DNA of 57,401 bases, taken from assembly GCA_900320085.1 (NCBI GenBank), contig ONRC01000019.1:1-57401 (forward strand). The letters are read 5' to 3'. The position numbers and the translations under genes are program-made. The DNA comes from an uncultured Eubacteriales bacterium. Its GTDB lineage: Bacteria > Bacillota > Clostridia > Christensenellales > Aristaeellaceae. The notes under the pieces are model-generated. The model ran no database searches, was not told the origin of the DNA, and saw only the letters and a list, made by a program, of their open reading frames with translations. Of this stretch, positions 50,862-57,401 are shown piece by piece (within the stretch, counting starts at the first letter, position 1; each line of letters opens with the position of its first letter).

Positions 50862-53213
50862 CTACTTGAGTTCCACCACCGTGACCCCTTCTTCGCCTTC
50901 GCCGTACTTGCCGCGGCGGAAGGATTTCACGTGGGGATAGGTTTTCAGGTGCTTCTGGATGCCCTCCCGGAGGATGCCGGTGCCCTTGCCGTGCACGATG
51001 GTCACTTCATGCAGCCCGGCCAGGGTGGCTTCGTCCAGATACTGCTCCACTTCCTCCAGCGCTTCGTCCAGGGCCAGGCCGCGCACGTCGCAGGAAAGCG
51101 GTACGGTGCGCATCCCCGTCTGCACGGACACGGAGGACACCTTTTTCTTGGGCTTTTCTTCTTTTACCAGCCGAAGCTGGCTCAGGTGGGCTTTCAGCTT
51201 CATGATGCCCGCCTGCAATTGCACTTCGCCCTTGGCGTCGGGAACGGCCAGCACAGTGCCCTTGGTGTTCAGGTGGGTGATTTCCACGATGTCGCCCACC
51301 TTCAGGGTTTTTGGCGGCTCGGCGAAATTGCCGGTGGGCGTTTTCAGCCCTTCGGACAGGCTGTCGATGCCCTCCTCCAGCTTCTTGCGCAGGGCGTTCA
51401 CCTCATGATCCGGCGCGGCGCCTGCCTTCTTCATCTTCTTTAAATCATACAGGATGGATTCGGAATCCCGCCGGGCCTTTTCCACGATGCGGCGGGCTTC
51501 CTCCTTCGCTTTGCGGGTGGAGGCGTCGCGCTTTTCCTCCATGTCCCTGTACAGCTTTTCGGCTTCGTTGCGCAGCCGCACAGTTTCGGCCCGGGCTTCC
51601 TCAGCCAATTGCCGTTCCTTTTCGGCGATCTGGCGGTGGTATTCCGCGTTGGCGATCACGTCCTCGAACCGGATGGTGTCGTGGGAAAGCAGGTCTTTTG
51701 CTTCCTCAATCAGGTATTCCGGCAGGCCCAGGCGGCGGCTGATTTCAAAGGCGTTGGATTTGCCCGGCACACCGATGGACAGACGGTAGGTGGGCCGCAG
51801 GGTCGCCACGTCAAATTCCACGCTGGCGTTCTCCACGCCCTTGGTGGAAAGGGCGTAGGCCTTCAATTCGCTGTAATGGGTGGTCGCCGCCGTGCGGGTC
51901 TTGATTTTGAGCAGCGCGTTCAGGATCACCTGAGCCAGCGCCGCGCCTTCTGTGGGGTCGGTGCCCGCGCCCAGCTCGTCGAACAGCACCAGGTCCCGGG
52001 GCGTCACCTTGTTCATGATGGATACGATGTTGGTCATGTGGGAGGAGAAGGTGGACAGGCTCTGCTCGATGGACTGCTCGTCGCCAATGTCCGCGTACAC
52101 TTCCTCAAAGGTGGAAAGCTCCGTGCCCATGGCCCCCGGAATGTGCAGGCCGCTTTGGGCCATCAGGGTCATGAGGCCCAGGGTTTTCAGGGTGACGGTC
52201 TTGCCGCCGGTGTTGGGGCCTGTGATGATCAAAGAGGTAAACTCCTGACCCAGCCACAGGGAGCAGGGCACCACCGTGTCCCGGGGAATGAGCGGATGCC
52301 GGACGCGCACCAGGTTGATGATGCCGTCCTCGTTCATCTTGGGCCGCACGCAGTCCAATTCCCGGCTGAGCATGCCCTTGGCAAATACAAAATCCAGATG
52401 GGACAAGATGGCTAAATTCTGGGAGATCAAATCGCCGCTGTCCGCCACCTGCTGGGAGAAAGCGGCCAGGATGCGGTCGATTTCGTCCCGCTCCTTCATG
52501 TTCCATTCTTTCAGCTCGTTGCCCATCTCCACCACAGCCATGGGCTCGATGAAAAGCGTCGCGCCGGTGGCGGACTGGTCGTGCACCAGGCCGGGCACGT
52601 TGCCCCGGGCTTCGGCCTTGACGGGCAGCACGTAGCGACCGTTACGCACGGTGACGATGGATTCCATCAGATACTTGGCGTAGCCTGCGCCGTGGGCCAT
52701 GGCGTTCAGCTTTTCCCGGATGCGGTCGTTCACCTGGCGGATGTGCCGGCGAATGTCCAGTAGCGCGGGGGAGGCGTGATCGGAGATTTCCTCCTCGCTG
52801 AGAATGGCTTCGGTAATATCCGTTTCCAACTGGCGCAGGGGTTGGAGACGGGATGCGGTAGCGGTGATGATGGGCGTGTTGTCCTTGTCCGTCACCAGGG
52901 CGTTCCGCGCCGCCCGGGCGGCGCGCAGGGTTTCCGCCACCAACAGCAGCGCCCGCGGATTCAGGGTGGAGCCCTTCTGGGCCAGGCTGATATATTCCGA
53001 CACGTCGGCAAAGGCGATCAGCGGATTGCCGCCCACGTAAGCCAGCGTCGCCACCGCTTCTTCCGTTTCGTCCAAGGCGCGATTGATGTCCTTGAAGTCC
53101 TCCAGGGGCTTTAATTCCTGGCACAGCGCTTTCCCGGAATCCGACAGGGCGTAGCTTGCCAGCATGTCCCGAATCTTCGTAAATTCCAGCACCCGCAAGG
53201 CGCGGTCGTTCAT
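50862..53213 (-). CDS. mutS2: MutS2 (ribosome-rescue/recombination ATPase with Smr domain)
   Basis: A 783-residue MutS-family protein without the mismatch-binding domain. Core and clamp regions (1-310) precede the ATPase with GPNTGGKT (332-339) and VLFDELGAGTDPTEG; a long coiled coil (about 520-620) leads to a linker and a C-terminal Smr nuclease domain (SCDVRGLALDEALEEVEQYLD, VTIVHGKGTGILREGI). In Firmicutes MutS2 curbs recombination and splits collided ribosomes. Ends beside a heptamer repeat. Confidence 0.94.
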   Translation of the reverse strand: MNDRALRVLEFTKIRDMLASYALSDSGKALCQELKPLEDFKDINRALDETEEAVATLAYVGGNPLIAFADVSEYISLAQKGSTLNPRALLLVAETLRAARAARNALVTDKDNTPIITATASRLQPLRQLETDITEAILSEEEISDHASPALLDIRRHIRQVNDRIREKLNAMAHGAGYAKYLMESIVTVRNGRYVLPVKAEARGNVPGLVHDQSATGATLFIEPMAVVEMGNELKEWNMKERDEIDRILAAFSQQVADSGDLISQNLAILSHLDFVFAKGMLSRELDCVRPKMNEDGIINLVRVRHPLIPRDTVVPCSLWLGQEFTSLIITGPNTGGKTVTLKTLGLMTLMAQSGLHIPGAMGTELSTFEEVYADIGDEQSIEQSLSTFSSHMTNIVSIMNKVTPRDLVLFDELGAGTDPTEGAALAQVILNALLKIKTRTAATTHYSELKAYALSTKGVENASVEFDVATLRPTYRLSIGVPGKSNAFEISRRLGLPEYLIEEAKDLLSHDTIRFEDVIANAEYHRQIAEKERQLAEEARAETVRLRNEAEKLYRDMEEKRDASTRKAKEEARRIVEKARRDSESILYDLKKMKKAGAAPDHEVNALRKKLEEGIDSLSEGLKTPTGNFAEPPKTLKVGDIVEITHLNTKGTVLAVPDAKGEVQLQAGIMKLKAHLSQLRLVKEEKPKKKVSSVSVQTGMRTVPLSCDVRGLALDEALEEVEQYLDEATLAGLHEVTIVHGKGTGILREGIQKHLKTYPHVKSFRRGKYGEGEEGVTVVELK

Positions 53214-53263
53214 GGTTCATACCCCCAATAAGTGTGAAAAGTGGAGCGCGATATTGTTCACTT

Positions 53264-53361
53264 GTAGGGGCGGATATCATCCGCCCGGAAAACAATCATT
53301 TATCAGAACAATTACGGGTTGAATATCCAGCGGTGAACGGGCGGATCATATCCGCCCCTAC
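53264..53361. repeat. GTAGGGGCGGAT palindromic element, copy 2
   Basis: Inverted 24-bp arms at 53264-53287 and 53338-53361 with one mismatch; each arm folds on itself. The 50-bp interior differs from copy 1 at 18324. It fills the gap between the U32 peptidase stop and mutS2. Confidence 0.9.
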
Positions 53362-53378
53362 GGTTGGTTTCTCCCAGC

Positions 53379-55727
53379 TTAAAGAACCCCCTCCAGGAAC
53401 CGCCCCACTGTTCCTTTCATGTCCAGAGCCGGGGGCGTTTCTCCCCGCAGCAGGGCGGCGTAATGCGCGGTGATTTTCAAGCGCTCTGCCGTCGTTTCGT
53501 CGGTGAAGACGAGCAGGAAGGACAGCTTCGGCAAGCCTTTCAGCAATCCGGACAGATGCAGAGGCCTGTCCGCCATCAGTTCGATCTGGCACCCTTCCGG
53601 CAGGCGGATCGGAAACAGCGGATAATCCGCTTTCATCCGGTCGGTCAGGCACGTTCCCATAGCGCCTTTCCCCTGGCGGCACAGCTCGCACTGTTCCCGG
53701 TTTTGCTTTAACCCCATTACTGTCCTCATGGGGCAATGATTCAGCAGCATGAGCCTGGTTCTTCCGTACACGGGCAGGATCATTTCGCAAACATCCTTTG
53801 GCAAGTCCTGAATATCCTGTTTGGATAATTCCCGGCACAGGGTCACGCTTTCGCAGCCCAGATAAGACAGCATTGTTATTGCTTCCCCGTTCATGACCGG
53901 GATGCCCTCGCCCGCCATGCTGCCGGTTGCAAAAACCTGCAACTGTCCCGGACTGGACAGGCAGACGGGGATCTGCTTTTCCTCGGTGATTGTTTTGATG
54001 TATTGCAGCGTGCTTTCCGAAAGCTGGCTGGGCAGGCAAAGCCGGACTTTTTCCGGCCAGTTGTTCAGGAAGGGAAGGAGCTTTTCCTCCCGGAAATCCT
54101 GCGGCTGGAACAGGATTTCATCCGCGCCCGCTTGGAATAATGCCGGAATCTCCTCGAAATGGCCAGTCTTTACAATCAGCCTCGAATCAGGAATTGTTCT
54201 TTTCGGCGTTTCAAAATGTACCTTGGAAGAAACCGCCCTCGGCTGGGCAGCAATACGCGCCTGTGCCAGCTGCTCCAACGTATCCCTCCGCAGGGCGTTC
54301 AGCGCGGCGGCAGGGACAAAAGCCCCCGCGGTTTTCACCGTCAATTGATTCAATACAAAGGGTGTGCCGCCCGTTTTTTCCAGGCTGCGCCGAGCGCTGG
54401 CTTCATCCAAAGCCTTGTTCTGTGCGGGCTGGACGGCATCGCCCGTCACCGTGACGGTGCTTTCCCCGTCCGTCACCTGCAAGGAAATCGGCTTTCCGGG
54501 ATAAGCGGACAATAAAGCGTCAAAGGAAACGGGGTTCGCCGCCAGGTCAGCACCGTTTTCATAGGTGCCGCGGGCGGCTTGCAGCTGGCTTTCGTCCTCC
54601 GTGCGGCGGACTTCCTCCCCGATTTTTACTTTATCCCGCAGCCGCAAAACAGCGATGCTTCCGGCGAAGACCTCCGGCCCGGAATAGCGGATTTCCTGTG
54701 TGCCGATTTCCAGTCCGTCCCCGTTATGCAAAGGACGAATCAGCGGCACGTCGCACAGCAGCGCGTTCCCTTTTTGATAGACTTTTTTTACCTTGCCCAT
54801 GCTCACGCCCAGGGGCGTCACCCGCGTGGGGTCGATAACAGCGGCGTCCCGGTCCTGTCCGGGATAGCCCTCCGTGAACCCGCCCCGGGAAAAAATCTGG
54901 GTCAGGCTTTCTTTTTCAGTTGAATCGGCAGGGGAGAAGCGGCCTTCCAGCACCGCGTCCAGGGCGTCCCGGTATGCCCGGGTGACCACCGCCACGTATT
55001 CCGGGCGTTTTAACCTGCCCTCGATTTTGAAGGAGTACACGCCCGCGTCGGCCATCGCGTCCAGCTCGTCCCGGGCGCATAAATCCCTGGGGGAGAGCCA
55101 CGCGCCATTTTTCCCCTGATAGGTATAGGGCAGGCGGCAAGGCTGGGCGCAGCGGCCCCGGTTGCCGCTGCGGCCGCCGATCATGGAGGAAAACAGGCAT
55201 TGCCCCGAGCAGGACACGCACAGCGCCCCGTGGCAGAAGGCTTCGATTTCCAGACCCACTTCCGCTGCTTTGCGGATTTCGTTCAAATCGCATTCCCGGG
55301 CCATGACCGCCCGCTTCGCGCCCAAATCTTTGAGCAGGCGGACCCCGGAGGCGTTATGCAGCGCCATCTGCGTGCTGGCATGAACGGGCAGCTCGGGGAA
55401 TTCCTCCCGGCAGATTTTGAGCACGCCCAGGTCCTGCACCAGCACCGCGTCAGCCCCTAAATGTGACAACAAGGAAAGGGTGTGCCGGACACCGTCCAGC
55501 TCCCTTTCCTTGACGAGGATGTTCACCGTTACATATATGCTTTTCCGCCGGAGATGGCAATAATCCAACGCTTCCTTTAGCGCTTCATCATCGAACCCGG
55601 CGCTGGCCCTGGCCCCGAAGGACGCGGCCCCCAGATATACCGCGTCGGCCCCGTTGGCAATGGCGGCTTTCAGCGCGCTCATGCTGCCAGCGGGGGCGAG
55701 CAGTTCAAGCGGTCGGTTTATCGGCAT
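53379..55727 (-). CDS. U32 family peptidase / RlhA-TrhP-like protein
   Basis: A 782-residue protein. The N-terminal U32 domain (LELLAPAGSMSALKAAIANGADAVYLG; HASTQMALHN) includes the conserved cysteine set CHGALCVSCSGQC and RCAQPCRLPY, which in relatives such as RlhA and TrhP is needed for tRNA or 23S rRNA hydroxylation. The C-terminal half includes a DUF3656-type region. Peptidase activity is a historical label. Its start lies 23 bp inside zapA. Confidence 0.9.
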   Translation of the reverse strand: MPINRPLELLAPAGSMSALKAAIANGADAVYLGAASFGARASAGFDDEALKEALDYCHLRRKSIYVTVNILVKERELDGVRHTLSLLSHLGADAVLVQDLGVLKICREEFPELPVHASTQMALHNASGVRLLKDLGAKRAVMARECDLNEIRKAAEVGLEIEAFCHGALCVSCSGQCLFSSMIGGRSGNRGRCAQPCRLPYTYQGKNGAWLSPRDLCARDELDAMADAGVYSFKIEGRLKRPEYVAVVTRAYRDALDAVLEGRFSPADSTEKESLTQIFSRGGFTEGYPGQDRDAAVIDPTRVTPLGVSMGKVKKVYQKGNALLCDVPLIRPLHNGDGLEIGTQEIRYSGPEVFAGSIAVLRLRDKVKIGEEVRRTEDESQLQAARGTYENGADLAANPVSFDALLSAYPGKPISLQVTDGESTVTVTGDAVQPAQNKALDEASARRSLEKTGGTPFVLNQLTVKTAGAFVPAAALNALRRDTLEQLAQARIAAQPRAVSSKVHFETPKRTIPDSRLIVKTGHFEEIPALFQAGADEILFQPQDFREEKLLPFLNNWPEKVRLCLPSQLSESTLQYIKTITEEKQIPVCLSSPGQLQVFATGSMAGEGIPVMNGEAITMLSYLGCESVTLCRELSKQDIQDLPKDVCEMILPVYGRTRLMLLNHCPMRTVMGLKQNREQCELCRQGKGAMGTCLTDRMKADYPLFPIRLPEGCQIELMADRPLHLSGLLKGLPKLSFLLVFTDETTAERLKITAHYAALLRGETPPALDMKGTVGRFLEGVL

Positions 55728-56013
55728 GATTCGTTTCCTGTTTTTGTTTGAGCGCCTGCCGCGCTTCCAGCAGTTCCCGGCGCAGGCGGGTGTTGTCGTC
55801 CTGGGCGGTGATCAGCTCGTCCGCCAGGGACAGGGCGGTGATGATCGCCGCGTTCTCCCGGCTCACGAAGCCGGAGGAAGCGGTTTCGGCGATCTTTCGG
55901 TCCACATAGACGCCCATCCGGCGCACGTGCTCCGGCGCGTCGGCGCTGGTGATGGTGTAGTCCTTCCCGGCGACGCGGAGGGTGTAGGTGCGTTCACGCT
56001 TGGGCAGCATCAT
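55705..56013 (-). CDS. zapA: Cell-division protein ZapA
   Basis: A 102-residue protein that bundles FtsZ filaments. The head RTYTLRVAGKDYTITSADAPEHVRRMGVYVDRKI matches ZapA, followed by a coiled coil (DDNTRLRRELLEARQALKQKQE). It overlaps the cyclophilin stop by 4 bp (ATGA) and the U32 start by 23 bp. A second ATG three bases downstream is possible. Confidence 0.9.
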   Translation of the reverse strand: MMLPKRERTYTLRVAGKDYTITSADAPEHVRRMGVYVDRKIAETASSGFVSRENAAIITALSLADELITAQDDNTRLRRELLEARQALKQKQETNHADKPTA

Positions 56014-56534
56014 AATTGATTAAAGGGGTAATAGTTCCCCTGGGTGTCCACGCGGATGGAAGCGATGACCTGGGGCTCCAGCGGCTTATCCATGCGGTCG
56101 CGCTTCACGTTCACGATCTGATCGGCGTATTCCATGCCCTCCAGCACCTTGCCAAACGCGGCGTAAGCGCCGTCCAGGTGGGGGGAATTGCTGGTCATGA
56201 TGAAGAACTGGCTGCCCGCGGAATCGGGATGCATGGCGCGGGCCATGCTCAGCACGCCGTAGGTGTGCCTGAGGGGATTCTGCACGCCGTTCTGGGCGAA
56301 TTCGCCCTTGATGGAATAGCCGGGCCCGCCGGTGCCGGTGCCTTTGGGGCAGCCGCCCTGGATCATGAAGCCGGGAATGACCCGGTGAAAAATCAGCCCG
56401 TCATAAAAACCGCTGTTGGCCAGGGAGGCGAAATTGCCCACGGACTGGGGGGCGTATTCGGGATATAATTCGCCCTTCATTTCACCGCCGTTTGCCAGCT
56501 TGATCACAAAAGTAGGATGAAATACTTCGCTCAT
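56010..56534 (-). CDS. Peptidyl-prolyl cis-trans isomerase (cyclophilin type)
   Basis: A 174-residue cytoplasmic foldase. Motifs NFASLANSGFYDGLIFHRVIPGFMIQGG, then SMARAMHPDSAGSQFFIM and LDGAYAAFGKVLEGM carry the catalytic Arg and the cyclosporin-site residues (Trp is replaced, as in bacterial PpiB). Start ATG 56534 has GGAGG 9 nt upstream. First gene of the cyclophilin-zapA-U32 operon. Confidence 0.93.
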   Translation of the reverse strand: MSEVFHPTFVIKLANGGEMKGELYPEYAPQSVGNFASLANSGFYDGLIFHRVIPGFMIQGGCPKGTGTGGPGYSIKGEFAQNGVQNPLRHTYGVLSMARAMHPDSAGSQFFIMTSNSPHLDGAYAAFGKVLEGMEYADQIVNVKRDRMDKPLEPQVIASIRVDTQGNYYPFNQL

Positions 56535-56596
56535 TGCCGTTATCCTCCACATATCGTTTGATTGACCGGGATGGAGATTTTGCCCTGATTTCCTAT

Positions 56597-56625
56597 AATA
56601 TACCGCCATTTGGCGGATTTGTCAA
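56597..56625 (-). promoter_or_regulatory. Promoter of cyclophilin-zapA-U32 with a palindromic spacer
   Basis: Minus strand -35 TTGACA (56625-56620), -10 TATATT (56602-56597), spacing 17. The spacer holds the inverted repeat CCGCCA-AA-TGGCGG (56616-56603), placed where a repressor would block both elements. Confidence 0.72.
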
Positions 56626-56743
56626 ATCGAAAGGAAACCAACGCTTTTCCTGATAAAGTATATCACAAAACGCGGATTTTGCAAATGCGTTCGCATCAAA
56701 AAACCGCCCGCGCGATGGCAGGCGGTGATGAACCGGGACAGAA

Positions 56744-57163
56744 TTATTCCTCGTCGTCCTCGTCAGGGGTTTCGGGGAAGAGGGGCTGATGGCAGTTGGG
56801 GCAGAGGTAATCCTCGTCGAAGTCGAAGGAATCCACTTCAAAGGTCATTTCCTCGCCGCAGTGGGGGCAGGTGTATTCCACCAGGCCGTCGTCCTCGTCA
56901 TCCTCGTCCTCATCGTCGAAATCTTCGTCCTCGTCGTCGTCGCCGAGCACCACGTCTTCCAGGTCGCTCAGGTCGTTATCGACGGCTTCCACATAGGAGC
57001 TCAGGTCGTCATGATCTTCCCGGAGGGAATCGATTTCGGCGGTAATGTCGGACAGCGCTTCCAGGATTTTTTCAATCAGCTTGCCTTCGCTCTTGTCCGT
57101 GTCCAGCTTCAGGCCTTCCGCCAGACCCTTGAGATAGGATACCCGGTCGCTCAGATTGCTCAT
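56744..57163 (-). CDS. CD1247-type acidic protein with zinc ribbon
   Basis: A 139-residue protein. The N-terminal domain MSNLSDRVSYLKGLAEGLKL with a coiled coil (EALSDITAEIDSLREDHDDL) matches the CD1247-type domain common in Clostridia. A run of Asp/Glu follows, then a zinc ribbon with CPHC and CPNC. Start ATG 57163 has GGAGG 5 nt upstream. Function unknown; it follows efp on the same strand. Confidence 0.82.
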   Translation of the reverse strand: MSNLSDRVSYLKGLAEGLKLDTDKSEGKLIEKILEALSDITAEIDSLREDHDDLSSYVEAVDNDLSDLEDVVLGDDDEDEDFDDEDEDDEDDGLVEYTCPHCGEEMTFEVDSFDFDEDYLCPNCHQPLFPETPDEDDEE

Positions 57164-57233
57164 GAAAACCTCCTCGCCATTACAGGCTATTAACTGAAAG
57201 GGATAAACCCTTTGGGTTTTCTTGGAAGGGGGT

Positions 57234-57278
57234 CTGGGGGAAACCATTCTTTGGTCTCCAAAGAATGGTTTCCCCCAG
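57234..57278. repeat. GGGGGAAACC hairpin, copy 2
   Basis: A perfect 21-bp stem (57234-57254 with 57258-57278, loop TCT). Compared with copy 1 at 14731, the stem has GGGGGAAACC and TCTTTGG in common but AT for GC in between, changed on both arms. The flank CCCAGACCCCCTTCC on the minus strand resembles that of copy 1. It stands 20 bp after the efp stop. Confidence 0.88.
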
Positions 57279-57298
57279 AAAACTCCGCGCCTTCGTCT

Positions 57299-57401
57299 TT
57301 ACGCACGGGACAGGTATTCGCCGGTGCGGGTGTCGATCTTGATCACGTCGCCGATGTTGATGAACAGGGGCACCTGAATTTCGTAGCCGGTTTCGGTGGT
57401 G
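57299..57401 (-). CDS. efp: Elongation factor P, C-terminal end (cut by window edge)
   Basis: The last 33 residues, ending [20 protein letters not shown] and then [13 protein letters not shown], are the conserved C-terminal OB fold of EF-P, which helps ribosomes pass polyproline stretches. The rest lies beyond the window. Confidence 0.92.
   Translation of the reverse strand, partial: TTETGYEIQVPLFINIGDVIKIDTRTGEYLSRA

Overview
The window looks like a chromosome segment of a GC-rich, spore-forming, Gram-positive member of the Clostridia (probably an uncultured gut or rumen lineage). This is an inference from gene content: a complete sporulation sigma factor SigK, WhiA, a Crh/HPr-like domain, CtsR- and LexA/DinR-type operators, MutS2-ZapA-U32 gene order and a CD1247-type protein. 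There is no sign of an outer membrane, a prophage or an insertion sequence. About 50 protein genes and one tRNA gene are packed into operons, many overlapping by 1-30 bases.

Layout. 1-0.7 kb: rpmI (cut by the window edge) and infC on the minus strand, with an attenuator leader and an apparent ATA start. 1-3.4 kb: a SUV3-type RNA helicase. 3.6-9.0 kb: a tight plus-strand operon (membrane protein, RsuA-type pseudouridine synthase, RsmC-type methyltransferase, MalY/PatB aminotransferase, PepV dipeptidase, DUF1667). 9.1-13.2 kb: manA, then murB-whiA and an unusual fusion of a Crh-like HPr domain to an AadA-type nucleotidyltransferase. 13.3-18.1 kb: MATE exporter, tRNA-Leu(CAA), and a minus-strand operon (AAA+ ATPase, ThrH, ProB-like kinase, stand-alone FakA C-terminal domain). 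18.5-20.3 kb: a YtrA-type regulator plus ABC transporter. 20.4-22.9 kb: sugar nucleotidyltransferase and an ABC-F protein with a long leader. 23.1-26.2 kb: csoR-copA copper efflux, copA carrying a C-terminal CopZ domain. 26.3-28.4 kb: SOS-controlled Y-family polymerase and YolD-like partner. 28.5-31.2 kb: clpB under a CtsR box. 31.3-36.8 kb: solute-binding protein and lytic transglycosylase, then coaE and polA. 37.0-40.0 kb: M15 peptidase, sigK, a frameshifted PHP phosphatase and an IMPase. 40.0-45.4 kb: an AT-richer exopolysaccharide block (CapD/PglF dehydratase, two Wzz-like proteins). 45.6-57.4 kb: a dihydrouridine synthase with an in-frame TAG, aldo/keto reductase, ispE, a two-component system, mutS2, U32 peptidase, zapA, cyclophilin, CD1247-like protein and the 3' end of efp.

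Non-coding structure is the second theme. Three families of short palindromic repeats sit between genes: (i) pairs of inverted arrays of 7-bp units (AGAGTNC type at five places, an AGTTCYA variant at one, and a single arm over the whiA stop codon), mostly within a few bases of stop codons; (ii) two elements of about 100 bp bounded by inverted 24-bp arms starting GTAGGGGCGGAT; (iii) two 19-21 bp stem hairpins starting GGGGGAAACC whose stems differ by compensatory changes.

The items most worth following are the Crh-AadA fusion protein, the heptamer repeat family, the PHP gene whose two frame breaks both fall on canonical -1 slippery heptamers, and the copA-copZ fusion with an internal ribosome-binding site. 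All calls come from reading the sequence and remembered family motifs; no database search was run.
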